Of a stretch of DNA of 28,592 nt, positions 26,680-28,592 are shown piece after piece (the first letter of the stretch is position 1; each line of letters opens with the position of its first letter). Below the pieces are notes generated by a model that worked only from the letters and a program-made list of their open reading frames with translations, did no database searches and was not told the DNA's origin. Origin of the DNA: Thermoleptolyngbya sp046719575 (GTDB taxonomy: Bacteria > Cyanobacteriota > Cyanobacteriia > Elainellales > Elainellaceae); assembly GCA_046719575.1 (NCBI GenBank), contig JBDNCP010000051.1, positions 1-28,592 of the forward strand. Direction: 5' to 3'. Made by a program: the position numbers and the translations under genes.

Positions 26680-26757
26680 GAATAAGTGACTGCTTCTTTG
26701 GAGAGTGCCCCCTCTCTGAACACCTTGCCAACAGGTTCTCGTAGGACACCTGTGCGA

Positions 26758-26783
26758 TCAGGGGTGATGCACATCGCCCCTGA
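26758..26783 (+). promoter_or_regulatory. Stem-loop just upstream of the sbtA promoter-like site
   Basis: TCAGGGGTGAT (26758-26768), loop GCAC, ATCGCCCCTGA (26773-26783): eleven pairs with one G:T wobble. No T run follows. If transcription starts upstream it would be an mRNA leader structure; if it starts at the promoter-like pair downstream it is a DNA-level site. Confidence 0.45.
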
Positions 26784-26799
26784 CTTATCTCTAACTTAC

Positions 26800-26828
26800 T
26801 TGACCTTTGTTAAAGGCTCACCTATCAC
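26800..26828 (+). promoter_or_regulatory. Candidate sbtA promoter
   Basis: TTGACC (26800-26805, five of six to consensus) and TATCAC (26823-26828, four of six) are 17 bases apart. Transcription would begin about 30 bases before the ribosome-binding site. The weak -10 fits an activated, inducible gene. Confidence 0.45.
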
Positions 26829-26868
26829 AATCATCGCTCCTTATTAGAGGAGGCGGAAGGAGGTACTT

Positions 26869-28023
26869 GTGGATTTCTTATCCGGTTTTTTGATGCGCTT
26901 CCTGGCTCAGTTGCAGTCTCCGACGCTCGGTTTTTTGATCGGGGGTATGACCATTGCTGCCCTCGGTAGCCAACTGCAAATTCCCGATGCAATTTATAAA
27001 TTCATCGTCTTCATGCTGCTGATGAAGGTGGGTTTGAGCGGTGGCATAGCCATCCGCGATGCCAACCTATCAGAGATGCTGTTGCCCGCCCTGTTTGCCG
27101 CAGCGATGGGAATTCTTATTGTATTCATCGGGCGCTACACGCTAGCCAGGATGCCAAGGGTCAAAGTCGTAGATGCCGTTGCAACCGCAGGCTTGTTTGG
27201 TGCGGTGAGTGGATCTACTCTTGCGGCCGCGCTAACGCTGCTAGAAGAGCAAGGTATTGAGTATGAAGCTTGGGCTGCTGCTCTCTATCCCTTTATGGAT
27301 ATCCCCGCGCTTGTGACGGCGATCGTTGTGGCTGGCATCTATCTCAGCAGGCGGAAGCGCGACAAGTACTACTTTGATGGTGAGGAATATCTTAGCAAGC
27401 AGTCCGTGGCAGTCGGTGGCTATCCTGACGAGATGGGCAGCGTCGGGGGCAGCTACTCTGGCGGGTCGGGCATTACCGCAGCCGGATATCCAAAAGATCC
27501 AGACGCTCCCCTCAATAAGCGAGTTAAAATTTGGCCCATCGTCAAAGAAAGCCTCCAGGGTTCGGCTCTATCAGCGCTGTTACTGGGTCTTGCGCTGGGC
27601 ATTCTGACCCGTCCAGATAGCGTTTTTGAAAGTTTTTATGAGCCGCTTTTCCGGGGTCTGCTGTCTATCTTGATGCTGGTGATGGGCATGGAGGCTTGGT
27701 CTCGTCTGGGTGAACTGCGTAAGGTGGCTCAGTGGTACGCTGTCTACGCTGTGGTGGCTCCGCTGGTGCATGGGCTGATCGCCTTCGGTCTTGGCATGAT
27801 TGCTCACTTTGCCACGGGATTCAGCCTCGGTGGTGTTGTGATTCTGGCCGTCATTGCCTGCTCCAGTTCCGATATTTCGGGGCCACCCACGCTGCGAGCC
27901 GGTATTCCATCGGCCAATCCCTCTGCCTACATCGGCGCGTCCACCGCTGTCGGTACGCCAGTTGCGATCGCTCTTGGCATACCGCTTTACATTGGTCTTG
28001 CTCAAGCGCTCATGGGTGGCTAA
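26869..28023 (+). CDS. sbtA: Sodium-dependent bicarbonate transporter SbtA
   Basis: SbtA is an inner-membrane, high-affinity sodium/bicarbonate symporter of the carbon-concentrating mechanism. The 384-residue product is strongly hydrophobic with two halves of about five helices each. A polar cytosolic loop lies between them (about 163-228, RRKRDKYYFDGEEYLSKQ and a Gly/Ser-rich stretch ending PLNKRVKIWPI). Substrate-site motifs in the two halves are visible: GLFGAVSGSTLAAAL and ACSSSDISGPPTLRAGIPSA followed by YIGASTAVGTPVAIALG. The start is GTG 26869 with the strong site GGAAGGAGG (26855-26863) just upstream. The regulator sbtB is divergent. An IS630 transposase fragment follows the stop within 40 bases. 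Confidence 0.96.
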   Translation: MDFLSGFLMRFLAQLQSPTLGFLIGGMTIAALGSQLQIPDAIYKFIVFMLLMKVGLSGGIAIRDANLSEMLLPALFAAAMGILIVFIGRYTLARMPRVKVVDAVATAGLFGAVSGSTLAAALTLLEEQGIEYEAWAAALYPFMDIPALVTAIVVAGIYLSRRKRDKYYFDGEEYLSKQSVAVGGYPDEMGSVGGSYSGGSGITAAGYPKDPDAPLNKRVKIWPIVKESLQGSALSALLLGLALGILTRPDSVFESFYEPLFRGLLSILMLVMGMEAWSRLGELRKVAQWYAVYAVVAPLVHGLIAFGLGMIAHFATGFSLGGVVILAVIACSSSDISGPPTLRAGIPSANPSAYIGASTAVGTPVAIALGIPLYIGLAQALMGG

Positions 28024-28059
28024 TTTCTACCGAGTTGTGGTCTGCCGGTGTTCGCTTGA

Positions 28060-28209
28060 CCCGGCGACCAATCTAACAACAGTCCGCGAGCGATTAGCGG
28101 TGAGGGACTAGCAGCGCTAGAGCAGGAACTCAAGGAGGCAGGAGGCTTCAGCAGCTATGGGGAAGTTCAGCAATGGTTAGCGGCGGTGCGGGGGCAACTG
28201 GTGCCCTAA
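28060..28209 (+). pseudogene. IS630-type transposase N-terminal fragment
   Basis: One frame reads RAISGEGLAALEQELKEAGG followed by FSSYGEVQQWLAAVRGQLVP and a stop at 28207-28209. The stretch ALEQEL ... GFSSYGEVQQWL is the winged-helix N-terminal part seen in IS630-family transposases, where it normally continues into a VSYKTVHKLVRY-type helix. Here it breaks off after QQWLAAVRG, and upstream the frame is closed by a TGA at 28057-28059. No catalytic DDE part follows, so this is a decayed remnant. Confidence 0.6.
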
Positions 28210-28547
28210 AAGGCGGTGCATAATATGCAATTCCCGCAAATAGCGCTACAGATGAAATCGCGGGAAGCCTTACAAAGGCCTGACTTTGGAATCCATAATC
28301 GCAAATCCAAACATAATCGCAAATCCAAAATCGAGAATTGATATAAGACGATACGCTATCGGCTCGAAGGGAAGCTCAAAGTGCCCCTGTCCAGTGTCCG
28401 AGCAGCAGACGGCTGGGGCATTCGAGTTCTCTACCCCACATTCCGCATGTTTTGGCATGGAGGTATGTATTTTTGACGCATGAGCGCATCTGAGATTAGA
28501 GTACAAGTATTGACCACAGTGGGATTGTGGCAGGGGGGATTGACACG
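28210..28547. other. Intergenic region after the transposase fragment
   Basis: No credible gene is seen. ORFs at 28270-28506 (minus) and 28286-28483 (plus) overlap one another and are built largely on the repeat. It contains copy 3 of the dispersed repeat; a GGGGGG run (28533-28538) lies just before the final gene start. Confidence 0.5.
28290..28345. repeat. Copy 3 of the dispersed AT-rich repeat (inverted)
   Basis: CATAATCGCAAATCCAAA occurs twice in tandem (28294-28311, 28312-28329, last base differing at most) and runs into ATCGAGAATTGATATAA. The reverse complement reads ATATCAATTCTCGATTTTGG then ATTTGCGATT, matching 20904-20943 almost exactly and 18390-18407 in its first part. Confidence 0.8.
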
Positions 28548-28592
28548 ATGGGGTTGGTTGAGCAAATCAACCAGCGCCTCAAACAACACCCG
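28548..28592 (+). CDS. Start of an unidentified gene, cut by the window edge
   Basis: ATG 28548 is preceded by the purine run GGGGGG about ten bases upstream and opens MGLVEQINQRLKQHP, which continues past the end. A GTG at 28527 in the same frame is an alternative start (MAGGIDTMGL). Fifteen residues are too few to assign a family; the composition suggests an amphipathic helix. Confidence 0.4.
   Translation, partial: MGLVEQINQRLKQHP

Larger units (their letters stand above)
26149..26868. other. sbtB-sbtA divergent regulatory region
   Basis: No gene is seen in these 720 bases. It contains a 22-base palindrome next to sbtB, the perfect 10-base palindrome GAAACGTTTC (26278-26287), a perfect 18-bp hairpin, two further spaced inverted repeats, TTAAG-T-CTTAA (26654-26664), a leader hairpin, a promoter-like pair and an excellent sbtA ribosome-binding site. 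HIP1 occurs once (near 26310). Confidence 0.7.

Overview
The window is a stretch of cyanobacterial chromosome. Three things say so: the split RNA polymerase genes rpoC1 and rpoC2, the bicarbonate-uptake pair sbtA/sbtB, and about 40 copies of the HIP1 octamer GCGATCGC. Moderate-to-high GC, many conserved 'cyanobacterial hypothetical' genes and abundant small intergenic repeats suggest a filamentous Leptolyngbya-like lineage, but that is inference. No rRNA, tRNA or CRISPR array was found.

Layout. 1-2651: two small conserved genes, a 1-kb gene-free stretch of decayed tandem repeats, then clpS and a SRPBCC-like gene. 2755-4107 (minus): hisD, divergent from the information-processing block rpsT, tatD, rpoB, rpoC1, rpoC2 (4399-16127, plus), which ends in a strong hairpin terminator that may work in both directions. 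16371-20786 (minus): DUF3531 gene, pyrD, the ribosome-assembly GTPase ylqF and a GAF-type sensor histidine kinase. 21214-23078: an SDR dehydrogenase converging on an orphan PotD-like binding protein. 23366-25609: DUF1802 gene (minus), YbjN-family gene and a lipoate-ligase-like gene (plus). 25614-28592: a MITE-like element, sbtB (minus), a 720-bp regulatory region, sbtA (plus), an IS630 transposase fragment and the start of a further gene cut by the window edge.

The most interesting part is the carbon-concentrating locus. sbtB and sbtA are divergent rather than in the usual sbtA-sbtB order. SbtB stops exactly before the C-terminal Cys-containing R-loop known from Synechocystis SbtB. The space between them holds several inverted repeats, a perfect 18-bp hairpin and a leader hairpin next to a promoter-like site.

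A second pattern runs through the whole window. At several unrelated genes (hisD, the DUF3531 gene, ylqF, the YbjN gene, with weaker cases at the kinase and the SDR/binding-protein pair) the stop codon lies inside or against a short tandem duplication. A third is a dispersed AT-rich repeat present at three intergenic sites. Everything here was read by eye. Family assignments rest on recognised motifs, not on searches.
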